A stretch of 32,307 nt of DNA. Origin: Streptomyces flaveus (GTDB lineage Bacteria; Actinomycetota; Actinomycetes; Streptomycetales; Streptomycetaceae). The position numbers and the translations under genes are program-made. The stretch covers positions 410,401 to 442,707 of the forward strand of contig NZ_BMPQ01000004.1 in NCBI RefSeq assembly GCF_014647675.1. Reading direction: 5' to 3'. This document shows positions 15,414 to 23,938 of this stretch, one piece after another (the first letter of the stretch is position 1; each line of letters starts with the position of its first letter). Under the pieces are notes generated by a model. It worked only from the letters and a program-made list of their open reading frames with translations. It was not told the origin of the DNA and did not search any database.

Positions 15414-16088
15414 TCAGCGGAAGTTAACGTCGCTGCACAGGAAGTACGTCTGGTCCATGTGCGAGGCCTGCCAGATCGTGTACACGACGTGGCGGCCGGT
15501 CAGGCCCGACGTGCTCACGTCGATCGAATAGTTCTGGCTCGGTGCGTACTCGCCGGTCCGGGCGACCAGTTGGAGGTCGTTCCAGGTCAGTGGCTGGGTG
15601 GTCGGGTCGAAGCCCTGTCGGGTGACGTAGACCAGGAAGTAGTCCGCGCCATGACTGGCCTGGTCGTACAGCTCGATGGTGAAGTCGTCGGCGATGTCCG
15701 TCGTCTGCCAGGCGCCCACCGTGTCGAGGGAGTTGTAACGGCCGCCTTCGGCCTGGCCACCGCTGCACAGCTGCCCGTCGGGGACGTGCGCCTGGAAGTC
15801 GCCGGCGGAGCCGTTGCGGTAGAGGCCGTTCCAGTTCCACATGGCGTTCGGATTGTCCTGCCAGGCCTGCCAGCACATCGGGTCTTCCTGCGCCATGTCC
15901 GGGTTCTGGAAGTCGTCTCCCCAGCGGTCCCAGCAGCCGTAGTTGCGGGACGCGGGGTCGATGACGGAGCCGTGGGCGGCGGCGGTGCCGCTCCAGGGGA
16001 TCAGGCAGAGCAGGGCCGCGGTGAGCATGCTCAGGGCGAGTGTCACCCGAGGCCGAGCCAGCTTGATGCGATCATGACAATCAGGCAC
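15414..16088 (-). CDS. AA10 lytic polysaccharide monooxygenase, secreted, single domain
   Basis: 224 aa. The signal peptide ends GTAAA, leaving His39 as the mature N-terminal residue of the copper-binding histidine brace. The second brace residue is likely His146 in SHGADYFLVY. Further AA10 features are DPASRNYGCWDRWGDDF, CWQAWQDNPNAMWNWNGLY and YTIWQASHMDQTYFLCSDV. It oxidatively cleaves crystalline cellulose or chitin. From memory, the sequence looks close to the S. coelicolor ScLPMO10B group that acts on both. No carbohydrate-binding module is attached. The start is GTG 16088 with AAGGAG just upstream. A CebR-type operator upstream suggests control by cellobiose. Confidence 0.93.
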   Translation of the reverse strand: MPDCHDRIKLARPRVTLALSMLTAALLCLIPWSGTAAAHGSVIDPASRNYGCWDRWGDDFQNPDMAQEDPMCWQAWQDNPNAMWNWNGLYRNGSAGDFQAHVPDGQLCSGGQAEGGRYNSLDTVGAWQTTDIADDFTIELYDQASHGADYFLVYVTRQGFDPTTQPLTWNDLQLVARTGEYAPSQNYSIDVSTSGLTGRHVVYTIWQASHMDQTYFLCSDVNFR

Positions 16089-16133
16089 GGGTCTCCTTCT
16101 TTCCGATTCTTTCCGAGATGGTGAATTCCGGTA

Positions 16134-16147
16134 TGGGAGCGCTCCCG
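16134..16147. promoter_or_regulatory. CebR-type operator upstream of the LPMO gene
   Basis: TGGGAGCGCTCCCG matches 13 of 14 bases of the known Streptomyces CebR box TGGGAGCGCTCCCA, with a perfect 12-bp palindrome as core. It lies 45 bp upstream of the LPMO start codon. CebR is the LacI-family cellobiose/cellotriose-responsive repressor of cellulose use. No cebR gene is in the window. Confidence 0.85.
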
Positions 16148-16255
16148 CATCCTCCAGATTCTTCCTCGGGCGCCATGGCCGCAACGGTCGATTGCGCCAC
16201 TTCCGCGCCCACTTCCAAGCCTCTGATGGCGCGTTCGATGCATTCGACGGGACAA

Positions 16256-17140
16256 TCAGTCCGCCCGCGTCGCTCCGGCGAGTTCGCCGCGCAGCCGTAC
16301 CGTCTCGGCCGGGTCCCAGCCTTCGCGTGGTACCGAGGAGAGCAGGAGCCGGGTGTACGGGTCCTTCGGGGCGTCCAGGACACGGGCCGTCGGGCCGGTC
16401 TCGACCGTGCGGCCGCGTCGCATCACCAGCGTGTCGTCGGTGATGTGCCGTACGACGGCCAGGTCGTGGCTGACGAAGACCAGGGCCACCCCGGTCTCCC
16501 GGCGGATATCGGCGAGAAGCTGGAGGATCTGTGCCTGGATGGACACGTCCAGCGCCGCCACCGCCTCGTCCAGAACCAGCACCTGAGGATCCACGGCCAG
16601 CGCACGGGCGATGGCCAGCCGCTGACGCTGCCCGCCCGACAGCCCACGTGGCCGGGCATCGGCCTCCCGCTTGCCCAGGCCCACCTGATCGAGCAGTTCG
16701 CCGACCCGCGTCGCGGCGGCCTCACCCTCGTACCGGCCGTGCAGCCGCAATGCGCCCTGCAGGCACTGACGCGCCGTCAGGCGAGGGTCCAGGGAGACAT
16801 ACGGATCCTGGAAGACGATCTGGATCTCGCGGGCGCGGCGCAGACGTGCCGCCTTGCCCCCGCCGGGGCGACTCAGCCCGGGCAGCTTTCCGCCGCCGCG
16901 TTGCCCGGGTGTCCGCTCCCGCCCGTTCACAGCGATCGTTCCCGCGTCCGGCCGTACCAGGCCCACCAGCATCCGGGCCACCGTGGTCTTTCCGGAGCCG
17001 GACTCGCCGACGACGCCCAGCGAGCCGCCGGCCGCCACGGAGAACGAGACGTCGTCCACGGCCGCCGTACGGCCGCCGCCCGGGAGCGGATAGCTCTTGC
17101 ACAGGCCCTGTACGACGAGTGCGGGTTCGGCCTTGGTCAT
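16256..17140 (-). CDS. Peptide ABC transporter ATP-binding protein (OppF/DppF type)
   Basis: 294 aa. Walker A is GESGSGKTT, the signature is LSGGQRQRLAIARAL, and Walker B is VLVLDEAVAALD with the H-loop in FVSHDLAVV. It energises uptake together with the adjacent DppD-type subunit. The start is ATG 17140, overlapping the upstream gene's stop in ATGA. It is the last gene of a six-gene operon. The C-terminal stretch DPYTRLLLSSVPREG is typical of the family. The expected partners (permeases and binding protein) are all upstream. Confidence 0.93.
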   Translation of the reverse strand: MTKAEPALVVQGLCKSYPLPGGGRTAAVDDVSFSVAAGGSLGVVGESGSGKTTVARMLVGLVRPDAGTIAVNGRERTPGQRGGGKLPGLSRPGGGKAARLRRAREIQIVFQDPYVSLDPRLTARQCLQGALRLHGRYEGEAAATRVGELLDQVGLGKREADARPRGLSGGQRQRLAIARALAVDPQVLVLDEAVAALDVSIQAQILQLLADIRRETGVALVFVSHDLAVVRHITDDTLVMRRGRTVETGPTARVLDAPKDPYTRLLLSSVPREGWDPAETVRLRGELAGATRAD

Positions 17141-18141
17141 GAGCTGCTCCTCGCTACGAGTTCCAGACGGCGGCAGGCTGCCGATCCGCCGTCCGCCGAT
17201 CCGCTGTCGCCGCCGAACGGCACGGTCACCGGCGTCCAGCTCTCGCACTCCGCCTCGGCGCGCGGGCAGCGCGGGGCGAACGGGCAGCCGGTGAAGGTGT
17301 CGGACAGGGAGGGCGGGCGGCCGGGGATGGGGCGCAGTTCGCGCTCGTCGCCCAGCGCGGGCGAGCAGTCCAGCAGGCCGCGGGTGTAGGGATGCCGGGG
17401 GTCGGCGAACAGTCCGCGGGCGGGCTGGTGTTCCACCACGCGGCCCGCGTACATCACGTACACGCGGTCGCAGTAGGCGGCGGCGAGCGGCAGATCGTGG
17501 GTGATGAACAGCGTGCCGAGGCCGCTGCCGGCCTGTCGCCGCTCCTCCTGGATGCCGCGCAGCAGGGCCAGCACCTCCGCCTGGGTGGTCGCGTCCAGCG
17601 CGCTCGTCGCCTCGTCGGCGAGCAGGAGGCCGGGGTCGGTGGCGAGCGCGGCGGCGATCACGACCCGTTGCAGCATGCCGCCGGACAGCTCGTGCGGGCG
17701 CTGCCGCATCCGGCGCTCCGGATCGGGCAACCCCACGGCGGCCAGCAGCTCCACGGCCTTCGCCGCCGCCGCGCGCTTGGGCAGACCCCGGACCCGTACG
17801 AGCGGCTCGGTGAGGAAGTCGCCGATCCGGCGGACCGGGTTCATCGCCGAGCGGGGGTCCTGGAAGACCATGGAGACGGTACGGGACCGGTGGGCGCGCA
17901 GGCGTCCGGGTTCCATGGCGAGTACGTCCTCGCCGTCCACCCGCACGGCGCCGGAGACCGACGCCCCCTCGGGCAGCATGCCCAGCACCGCCCGCGCCGT
18001 GGTCGACTTCCCGGAGCCCGACTCGCCGACCAGGCCGACCACTTCGCCCCGGCCGACGGTCAGCGACACCTCGGCGAGCAGGGGCCGGGCGGCGGCCCCG
18101 GAGGGCAGCCGGAGGGTGAGATTCTCGATGTCCAGCAGCAT
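17137..18141 (-). CDS. Peptide ABC transporter ATP-binding protein (OppD/DppD type)
   Basis: 334 aa. Walker A is GESGSGKST, the signature is LSGGMLQRVVIAAAL, and Walker B is LLLADEATSALD. The C-terminal oligopeptide-transporter extension carries GCPFAPRCPRAEAECE, whose cysteines may hold an iron-sulfur cluster in related proteins. The start is ATG 18141 with GGAAGG upstream. It begins 6 bp after the permease gene and overlaps the OppF-type gene, so the two ATPases are translationally coupled. Confidence 0.94.
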   Translation of the reverse strand: MLLDIENLTLRLPSGAAARPLLAEVSLTVGRGEVVGLVGESGSGKSTTARAVLGMLPEGASVSGAVRVDGEDVLAMEPGRLRAHRSRTVSMVFQDPRSAMNPVRRIGDFLTEPLVRVRGLPKRAAAAKAVELLAAVGLPDPERRMRQRPHELSGGMLQRVVIAAALATDPGLLLADEATSALDATTQAEVLALLRGIQEERRQAGSGLGTLFITHDLPLAAAYCDRVYVMYAGRVVEHQPARGLFADPRHPYTRGLLDCSPALGDERELRPIPGRPPSLSDTFTGCPFAPRCPRAEAECESWTPVTVPFGGDSGSADGGSAACRRLELVARSSS

Positions 18142-18147
18142 GGACGG

Positions 18148-18999
18148 TTACCTTCCTTGGCCCAGCCGGTCCGAGACCCAGACCCCGACGATGTTGAAGG
18201 CCACCACCACGGCGGCGATGGCCGTGCCCGGTACGAGGGCCGGCAGCAGCGCTCCCTGCACCACGGCGTCCTGGCCCTCCTGCACCATCAATCCCCAGTC
18301 GATACTGGGCGATCCTGCGCCGAAGCCCAGATAGCTGAGCGTGGCCAGGCTCATCAGTCCCTCGCCGAACAGCACCACGAGGTAGCCGACGAGCGCACCG
18401 GACAGATTGGGCACGAGATGACGTACGCAGATCCGCGCCCCGCCCATTCCCTGGACCCGATAGGCGTCGATGTAGGGCTTGGACCGCTCGGACAGGGCGA
18501 GACTGCGTGTGTACCGGGCGATGGTGGGCGCGTACGCGAGCCCCATGGCGACGACCGAGGTGGTGAGGCCGTCGCCGAACACCGCGATCACCAGGACGAC
18601 GAACAGCAGGCCCGGGAAGGCGTACATCACATCCGTCACCCGTGACAGCAGGGTGTCCACCCAGCCGCCGTACCAGGCGGCGACCGTGCCCATGGTGATG
18701 CCGAGCAGTGCGGCCAGCGCGAGCAGCGCCAGGGGAGCGAGCAGGCTCGACCGGGCTCCGTACAGCACTCGGGAGAGCAGGTCCTGTCCCGAGGCGTCGG
18801 TGCCCAGCAGATGCTCGGGGCTCGTCCCGGCGAGCGAGGCGGACAGGTCGACCGCGTCGGGCGCGTACGGCGCGAGCAGGGGCGCGAACACGGCCGCCAC
18901 CACGACCAGGGCGAGGAAGCCGCCCGCCACCATCACCGGTACCGGCCGCCGGGCCCGCACCTTGACTGGGAGCAGTGCCCCGGCTGTCAGGGTCGTCAT
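18148..18999 (-). CDS. Peptide ABC transporter permease (DppC type)
   Basis: 283 aa. An N-terminal hydrophobic segment VMVAGGFLALVVVAAVFAPLLAPYAPDA is followed by the DppC-typical HLLGTDASGQDLLSRVLYGARSSL (seen around residues 60-85). Several transmembrane helices and the EAA-loop region RVQGMGGARICVRHLVPNL come next, where the ATPases dock. The start is ATG 18999, overlapping the stop of the DppB-type gene (ATGA). It forms the heterodimeric pore with that protein. Confidence 0.93.
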   Translation of the reverse strand: MTTLTAGALLPVKVRARRPVPVMVAGGFLALVVVAAVFAPLLAPYAPDAVDLSASLAGTSPEHLLGTDASGQDLLSRVLYGARSSLLAPLALLALAALLGITMGTVAAWYGGWVDTLLSRVTDVMYAFPGLLFVVLVIAVFGDGLTTSVVAMGLAYAPTIARYTRSLALSERSKPYIDAYRVQGMGGARICVRHLVPNLSGALVGYLVVLFGEGLMSLATLSYLGFGAGSPSIDWGLMVQEGQDAVVQGALLPALVPGTAIAAVVVAFNIVGVWVSDRLGQGR

Positions 19000-19946
19000 G
19001 CGGCCCTCCCTGCGAGCGAGACCCGGGGGTCGATCAGCGGATGGACGAGGTCGACCAGCGTCGTGACGACGACGTAGCCGATGACCATCAGCAGCAGCAC
19101 CGCCTGCGTGACGGGGAAGTCGTGCGTGGTGATCGCGCTCACCAGCAGCGAGCCGACGCCGCTGAGGCCGAAGGCGGTCTCGACGACCACCGTCCCGGCG
19201 AGCATGCCCGCCATGACGAGACCGCACATGGTGACGATCGGGCCGAGCGCGTTGCGCAGCACATGCCGTACGACGATCTCACGCTCCGTCAGACCGGCGG
19301 CGCGGGCGGCCTCCACATGATCGGAGGCGTACGCCTCGGCCATCGCCTGCCGGGTCACCCGGCTGATCACCGCCAGTGCGCCGAGCGCCAGCGCGAACGC
19401 CGGGAGCGTCAGATGGTGCAGCCGGCCGGTGAATCCCTCGCCCTGGCCGGTCACCGGGAACCAGCCGAGCTGCACACCGAACAGCGAAACCAGCGCGATC
19501 GCGGCGACGAACGAGGGGATGGACGCGGCGAGTGTGGTGCCCCCGACGACGGCCGAGTCCGCCCAGCCGCGGCGCAGCGCCGCCAGCACCCCGGAGCCGA
19601 CGCCCAGGACCACGAAGAACACCGTGGCGTAGGCGACGAGTTCGAGGGTGGTCGGCAGTCGTGCCCCGATCAGGTCAGCCACCTGGTCGCGGTACTGGAA
19701 CGACCGGCCCAGGTCGCCCTGCGCGCTCTCCCACAGCCATCGCCCGTACTGGACGACGAGCGGCTCGTCGAGGTGGTACTCGGCGCGGACCGCAGCGAGC
19801 TTCTCAGGAGTGAGCTCCTGCCTGCTGCCGGAGAGGAGGACGGCGGGGTCGCCCGGTGCCGCGTATACGGCGGAGAAGATGACGAACGAGGCGGCGAGCA
19901 GCGTCGCGAGCAGGCCGGCGATGCGCCGCGGCAGTCCGCGCAGCAT
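18996..19946 (-). CDS. Peptide ABC transporter permease (DppB type)
   Basis: 316 aa. The N-terminal RRIAGLLATLLAASFVIF helix is followed by the periplasmic PGDPAVLL segment and about five further helices. The EAA loop is EAARAAGLTEREIVVRHVLRNA. The C-terminal end, LVDLVHPLIDPRVSL, is typical of this subfamily. The start is ATG 19946, only 4 bp after the binding-protein gene stop. It overlaps the DppC-type gene. Confidence 0.93.
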   Translation of the reverse strand: MLRGLPRRIAGLLATLLAASFVIFSAVYAAPGDPAVLLSGSRQELTPEKLAAVRAEYHLDEPLVVQYGRWLWESAQGDLGRSFQYRDQVADLIGARLPTTLELVAYATVFFVVLGVGSGVLAALRRGWADSAVVGGTTLAASIPSFVAAIALVSLFGVQLGWFPVTGQGEGFTGRLHHLTLPAFALALGALAVISRVTRQAMAEAYASDHVEAARAAGLTEREIVVRHVLRNALGPIVTMCGLVMAGMLAGTVVVETAFGLSGVGSLLVSAITTHDFPVTQAVLLLMVIGYVVVTTLVDLVHPLIDPRVSLAGRAA

Positions 19947-19950
19947 GGCT

Positions 19951-21597
19951 TCAGCCCTTCGTTCCGAGGTCGGCGGCCCAGGGGTAGTACAGGGAGACCA
20001 TGGACGCGGGTGGGCCGGTGTACTTCTCGCCGAGCACCAGCACCGACGGCACCTGCACCAGGGGAATCCACACGGCGGCGTCGGCGAACTTCGACTGCGC
20101 CTCGATGACGAGCTTCGCCCGCTCCTTGTCGTCGATCGTCTGTTGGGCCTTCTTGACGAGGGCGTCGTAGCCGCTGTCCGAGTATCCGAGCCAGTTGTTG
20201 GCGTTGCCGGACATGGCGTTGTCGTAGAAGCCCACCGGGTCGGCCTTGGAGATGTACCAGTCGACCGCGATCAGGTCGAAGCCGTCCCGCGCCTTCGGGT
20301 CGGCGAAGAACTCGTCGTACTGACTCGGCGGCACCGTCTTCACATTCACTTCGAGGCCGATCTTCTGGGCCGCGCCGCGTACCGCGTTGGTGATGACCGT
20401 CTGGCTCTCACCGCCGTCACTGGCCACGACGATCGGCTGTGCGGGCGCTCCGGCCTCCTCGACCAGCTTCTTGGCCTCGTCGATGTCGTCGGACGACGGC
20501 GACGCCGTGTAGGCGGTCGACTTCTCCAGGTCCGTCTGCGCCTTCTGGAACGTGGCCTTCTCGTAGCCCCACGCGCCGGGCCCGACGGGCGTCGCCCAGG
20601 GCGTGGCGAGCCCGCTGAACCCGGACTTGGCGATGCCCTCACGGTCCAGCGCCAGCGACAGCGCCTTGCGCAGCCGGGTGTCCTTCAGCGTGCCGCTGTC
20701 GGTGGGGCTGAGCGACCAGGCGGTGGTGCTCTGCCCGTAGTAGGCGCGTACGCCCTTCTTCTCGGCCAGTACGGCGGCCGGGCCCGTGGCGGTCAGATAC
20801 GCGCCGTCGGCGGCGCCGGTGGAGACGGCGTTGACCAGTGCGCTGCCGGTCGCCCAGCGGAAGACGACGTTCTTCGTCAGCGCGGGGCTGCTGTCGTCCC
20901 AGTAGTCCGCGTAACGCTCGATGGTGATCGAGGATCCGGAGTCCCAGCTCTTCAGCCGGTACGGCCCTGTGCAGGCGTCCGGCTGTCCAGGGGTGCCGTA
21001 GTCGTCGCCCTGCTTCTCCACCGTCTCGCGGTCCATGATGATCCCGGCGTCGCCCGCCAGGGCCTTCATGAACAGGGCAGTCGGCTCCTTGAAGGTGACG
21101 GTGACCTCGGATGCGCCGGTCTTGGTGATCTCGTCGACGTCCTCGTACTCGTCCGACTCCGACATCTCCGGCTGCGCGTGCCGCTTCAGGCTCCACACCA
21201 CGTCGTCGGCCGTCATGGGGGAGCCGTCGTGGAAGGTGGCGCCGTCGCGGAGGGTGAGGACGAGCGTCCTGTCGTCGGTGTACTCGGCCTTCGCCGCGAG
21301 CTGCGGTTCGGTGGTGAGGTCGGGCTGGAGCTGGAGCAGCCGCTCGCAGACGTTGGCCAGCACGGTCCGTCCGCTGGTGTTGCCCTGCCGGTCCAGGTCC
21401 AGGGAACCGGGCTCCTGCTCCACCAGCCAGTTCACGGAGGCGGCCTCGCCGGACGCCTTGGCGGTGGTGTTGGTGAGCTTGAGCTCGGCGGCGTCGGCGG
21501 TCGCGCCGCCCGACCCGGTGGAGGCCCCGGAGCACCCCGCGGTGAACAGCAGTGCTCCCGCGAGGCCGGCTGCGGTGGTACAGAGCTTGGTTCTCAT
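19951..21597 (-). CDS. Peptide ABC transporter substrate-binding lipoprotein (DppA type)
   Basis: 548 aa. The signal peptide ends in a lipobox FTAGC with Cys22 as the lipid anchor. The body is SBP family 5: EQEPGSLDLDRQGNTSG near the N-terminus and the KAEYTDDRTLVLTLRDGATF motif. It should bind the imported ligand outside the membrane. Family members take peptides, opines, nickel or glycans, so the ligand cannot be read from sequence. The start is ATG 21597 with AGGAAGAG upstream. It follows the C45 hydrolase gene by 86 bp. Confidence 0.93.
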   Translation of the reverse strand: MRTKLCTTAAGLAGALLFTAGCSGASTGSGGATADAAELKLTNTTAKASGEAASVNWLVEQEPGSLDLDRQGNTSGRTVLANVCERLLQLQPDLTTEPQLAAKAEYTDDRTLVLTLRDGATFHDGSPMTADDVVWSLKRHAQPEMSESDEYEDVDEITKTGASEVTVTFKEPTALFMKALAGDAGIIMDRETVEKQGDDYGTPGQPDACTGPYRLKSWDSGSSITIERYADYWDDSSPALTKNVVFRWATGSALVNAVSTGAADGAYLTATGPAAVLAEKKGVRAYYGQSTTAWSLSPTDSGTLKDTRLRKALSLALDREGIAKSGFSGLATPWATPVGPGAWGYEKATFQKAQTDLEKSTAYTASPSSDDIDEAKKLVEEAGAPAQPIVVASDGGESQTVITNAVRGAAQKIGLEVNVKTVPPSQYDEFFADPKARDGFDLIAVDWYISKADPVGFYDNAMSGNANNWLGYSDSGYDALVKKAQQTIDDKERAKLVIEAQSKFADAAVWIPLVQVPSVLVLGEKYTGPPASMVSLYYPWAADLGTKG

Positions 21598-21683
21598 AGC
21601 AGGCTCTTCCTGGTGGTTCGAGGGGTGAGGGGGCGTCGGCGCGGGGGGTGGCGGGACGTTCGACGGCTGCGACTGATGGTGCG

Positions 21684-22856
21684 TCAGTTCGGGGCGTGCG
21701 GGCCGTCGTAGAGGTTCCAGGGCAGGTGCTGGTACTCGTGGTCGCAGGGGGTGCCCGGGGTCACGTAGTAGTCACCGGTGGTCAGGTCCACGCAGGAGGA
21801 CAGCAGCGTCGTCCACCGCTTGACCCCCGCCTGCCGCGGATCGGGGTGGGTGCACAGGCCCTCGGGGTGACCGAGGTGGTCGGACATGGCCTGGCGGATC
21901 AGCTTGCGGGAGTCGTCAGGGGCGGTGGCCGTACGCAGTTGGCGCAGTCCGGCCTCGGCGCGGGGGACGCGGATCAGTGAATCGGAGGACGCCGGGCGGT
22001 AGTTGGCGGCGAGCTGGACGGGCACGCCGGCCTGGTAGTGGTTGCCGTGCACGAGCAGGCCGTCGGTCGGATACAGCCAGCCGTGCGCGCCGGGGGTGGT
22101 CTCCAGATCTACGGCGAAGCCTTCGCGGCAGGTCAGCAGGGCGTTGCTGGCGATATGGCCGCGGGTGCGGCACAGCACCTCGACCGCCTCGCTGATCGAC
22201 TCGCTGTCCAGTACGCGGCGGCGGATCACGGTCTGGGGCAGGCCCACTGCGTCGTCGAAACGGCCGCCGAGACCGTTGGCGTTGAGGGCGATGCCCGCGG
22301 AGTTGGCGCCCTGGCGGCCGATCTGGCCCGCCTCGACCTGCATGATCACCGTGGGCCGAGAAGGCTGGACGATCCGCAGCATCACGAGGGTGTCCGCGGT
22401 GCCCGCCCGCCAGTCCCAGTTCTGACCGCAGTACACGTGCCCGTCGCCGCTGGCCTCGCCCATGACGGCGAACGAGGTGCAGCCGTCGGTGGTCCCCTTC
22501 TCCTCCACGGTCTCCTCTGTGGAGTCCTCCCGGCCGCGCATCCCGGCGAAGGTCTCGTCGTAGAGGATCTCGCCCCGTGCGTTCAGCGCGAGCACGTCCA
22601 GGAGGCCGACCCCGGCCCCCTCGGCGATCCCGCTCATCTCCTCGACGAGATCGGGGGCGTACGCGCGCACCGGCTCCAGCCAGCGCTCGGCCCGCGCGGT
22701 GACCTGCTCCCAGGTGAGACCCGAGGACTGGCCGAAGGCTTCCTGGTAGTAGGCGAGCGCGGCGCCGAGTCTGCCGCGCACGGCTTCGCCGTACTGACGG
22801 CCGCGCTCGACGGGCGTACCGGAGATCTCGACGATCGGGATGGCGCTGGCTGTCAT
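21684..22856 (-). CDS. C45-family Ntn-hydrolase (acyl-CoA:6-APA acyltransferase-like)
   Basis: 390 aa. The Ntn-hydrolase nucleophile is probably Cys126 in TTDGCTSFAV, where self-cleavage between Gly125 and Cys126 would yield the active heterodimer. Flanking family stretches are EISGTPVERGRQYGEAVR, CGQNWDW and EAGQIGRQGANSAGIALNANG. C45 enzymes cleave or transfer amide-linked acyl groups; fungal isopenicillin-N acyltransferase is the model. No signal peptide is seen, so it probably works on imported compounds in the cytoplasm. The start is ATG 22856 with AGGAGAGG upstream. It is the first gene of the transporter operon and diverges from rpiR. Confidence 0.88.
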   Translation of the reverse strand: MTASAIPIVEISGTPVERGRQYGEAVRGRLGAALAYYQEAFGQSSGLTWEQVTARAERWLEPVRAYAPDLVEEMSGIAEGAGVGLLDVLALNARGEILYDETFAGMRGREDSTEETVEEKGTTDGCTSFAVMGEASGDGHVYCGQNWDWRAGTADTLVMLRIVQPSRPTVIMQVEAGQIGRQGANSAGIALNANGLGGRFDDAVGLPQTVIRRRVLDSESISEAVEVLCRTRGHIASNALLTCREGFAVDLETTPGAHGWLYPTDGLLVHGNHYQAGVPVQLAANYRPASSDSLIRVPRAEAGLRQLRTATAPDDSRKLIRQAMSDHLGHPEGLCTHPDPRQAGVKRWTTLLSSCVDLTTGDYYVTPGTPCDHEYQHLPWNLYDGPHAPN

Positions 22857-22909
22857 GCCTCTCCTGTGCTCTGCGACGCATGTGATCCAAGGCCCGGACC
22901 CGCAGCGGC

Positions 22910-23007
22910 CTGTAATGTGCGTTTCAGGATCCGGAGCTTCTGGAATGATGGCACCAGGTTAGTAATGGACGCTACGAGGAAGTCAATAGCTGTAATGAGC
23001 GAAACAG
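22910..23007. promoter_or_regulatory. Four phased operator-like repeats in the C45/rpiR divergent promoter
   Basis: Four related 18-bp units share the pattern CTGtAATGnnnGnnnCAG: CTGTAATGTGCGTTTCAG (22910-22927), CTGGAATGATGGCACCAG (22940-22957), TAGTAATGGACGCTACGA (22960-22977) and CTGTAATGAGCGAAACAG (22990-23007). Units 1, 2 and 4 have CTG...CAG ends. Starts are 30, 20 and 30 bp apart, i.e. whole helical turns. They probably bind the RpiR protein and control both divergent operons. Unit 4 covers the proposed rpiR start codon. Confidence 0.7.
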
Positions 23008-23897
23008 AAGACGTAACCGGAGCGACACGACTCCACGCCACGATTCGCGACCTGTGGGGGGAGTTGTCCGCCTCGGAGCGCGTGGTGGCCCAGTACCTGG
23101 CGAACACTCCGCCGGAGCACCTGCTCTTCGCCAGCGCGCAGGAGCTGGGCACGGCGAGCGGAACCAGCAACGCCACCGTCGTACGCGCCCTGCAGCGCCT
23201 CGGCTACACCGGACTGCCCGCGCTCAAGCGGGAACTCGCCGCCGACTTCACCTCCGCGACCGCCCCCGAGGAGCGGCTCAAGCAGCGCATCGCCCATGTC
23301 GGCCACGACCTGGAGCAGATCAAGGACCGCGTCTTCGACGAGGCAGCGGAGCGTCTCGAACAGTGCCGCCGGCTGCTGGAGACGGACGTGCTCAAGCAGG
23401 CGGTCCAGATCCTGGCCGACGCGCGCGAAGTGGTCGCGTACGGCGTCGGCGCTTCCGAACTCGCCGCCCGGCACCTGGTGTTGAAGCTGCGCCGGGCCGG
23501 CCGCCGGGCCCGCTTCGTCGGCGCCACCGGCTTCACCATGGCCGACGAACTGCTGGACCTCGGCCGCGGCGACGCCGTGGTGATCCTCCAACCCGGAAGG
23601 CTGCTACGGGAGTTCACCGTCCTCACCGAGCGGGCGCGGGCCGTCGGCGCGAGCGTCCTGCTCGTCACCGACGAACCCACCAGCCCCCTCGCCGACCGCG
23701 CCGACGTGGTGATCAGTGCCCCGCACACGCCCACCGGCATCACCGCCGAGTCCCTGGCGGGGACTGTCGTGATGGACACCCTCGTACTGGCCCTCGCCTC
23801 ACTGGACGAGCACCGCGCCGTTGAGACCTCCCACCAACTCACCGTTCTGCGCGGCCAGTTGCTGGATCCCACCGAGCCACGGCCCCGCAAGAGCTGA
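22995..23897 (+). CDS. RpiR/MurR-family transcriptional regulator
   Basis: 300 aa. The N-terminal HTH_6 domain (about 10-85) reads LSASERVVAQYLANTPPEHL, then TSNATVVRALQRLGYTGLPALK. The SIS sugar-isomerase-type sensing domain (about 120-275) includes VVAYGVGASELAARHLVLKL and DAVVILQPGRLLREF. Family members sense phosphosugars or related anionic metabolites. The start is ATG 22995; ATG 22965 is in frame and equally poor in Shine-Dalgarno signal, and each ATG lies inside an operator-like repeat. The gene heads a transcript with the two CE4-type genes and diverges from the C45/Dpp operon. Confidence 0.92.
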   Translation: MSETEDVTGATRLHATIRDLWGELSASERVVAQYLANTPPEHLLFASAQELGTASGTSNATVVRALQRLGYTGLPALKRELAADFTSATAPEERLKQRIAHVGHDLEQIKDRVFDEAAERLEQCRRLLETDVLKQAVQILADAREVVAYGVGASELAARHLVLKLRRAGRRARFVGATGFTMADELLDLGRGDAVVILQPGRLLREFTVLTERARAVGASVLLVTDEPTSPLADRADVVISAPHTPTGITAESLAGTVVMDTLVLALASLDEHRAVETSHQLTVLRGQLLDPTEPRPRKS

Positions 23898-23938
23898 AGC
23901 CCACCCCGCACCCGAACGCACGCGAACCGGAACCGCCC

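Noticed and set aside
19648..21711. 687-codon plus-strand frame opposite the binding-protein gene
   Set aside because: The translation is a low-complexity Gly/Arg/Val/Leu shadow of the DppA-type lipoprotein gene, which has a lipobox and family motifs.
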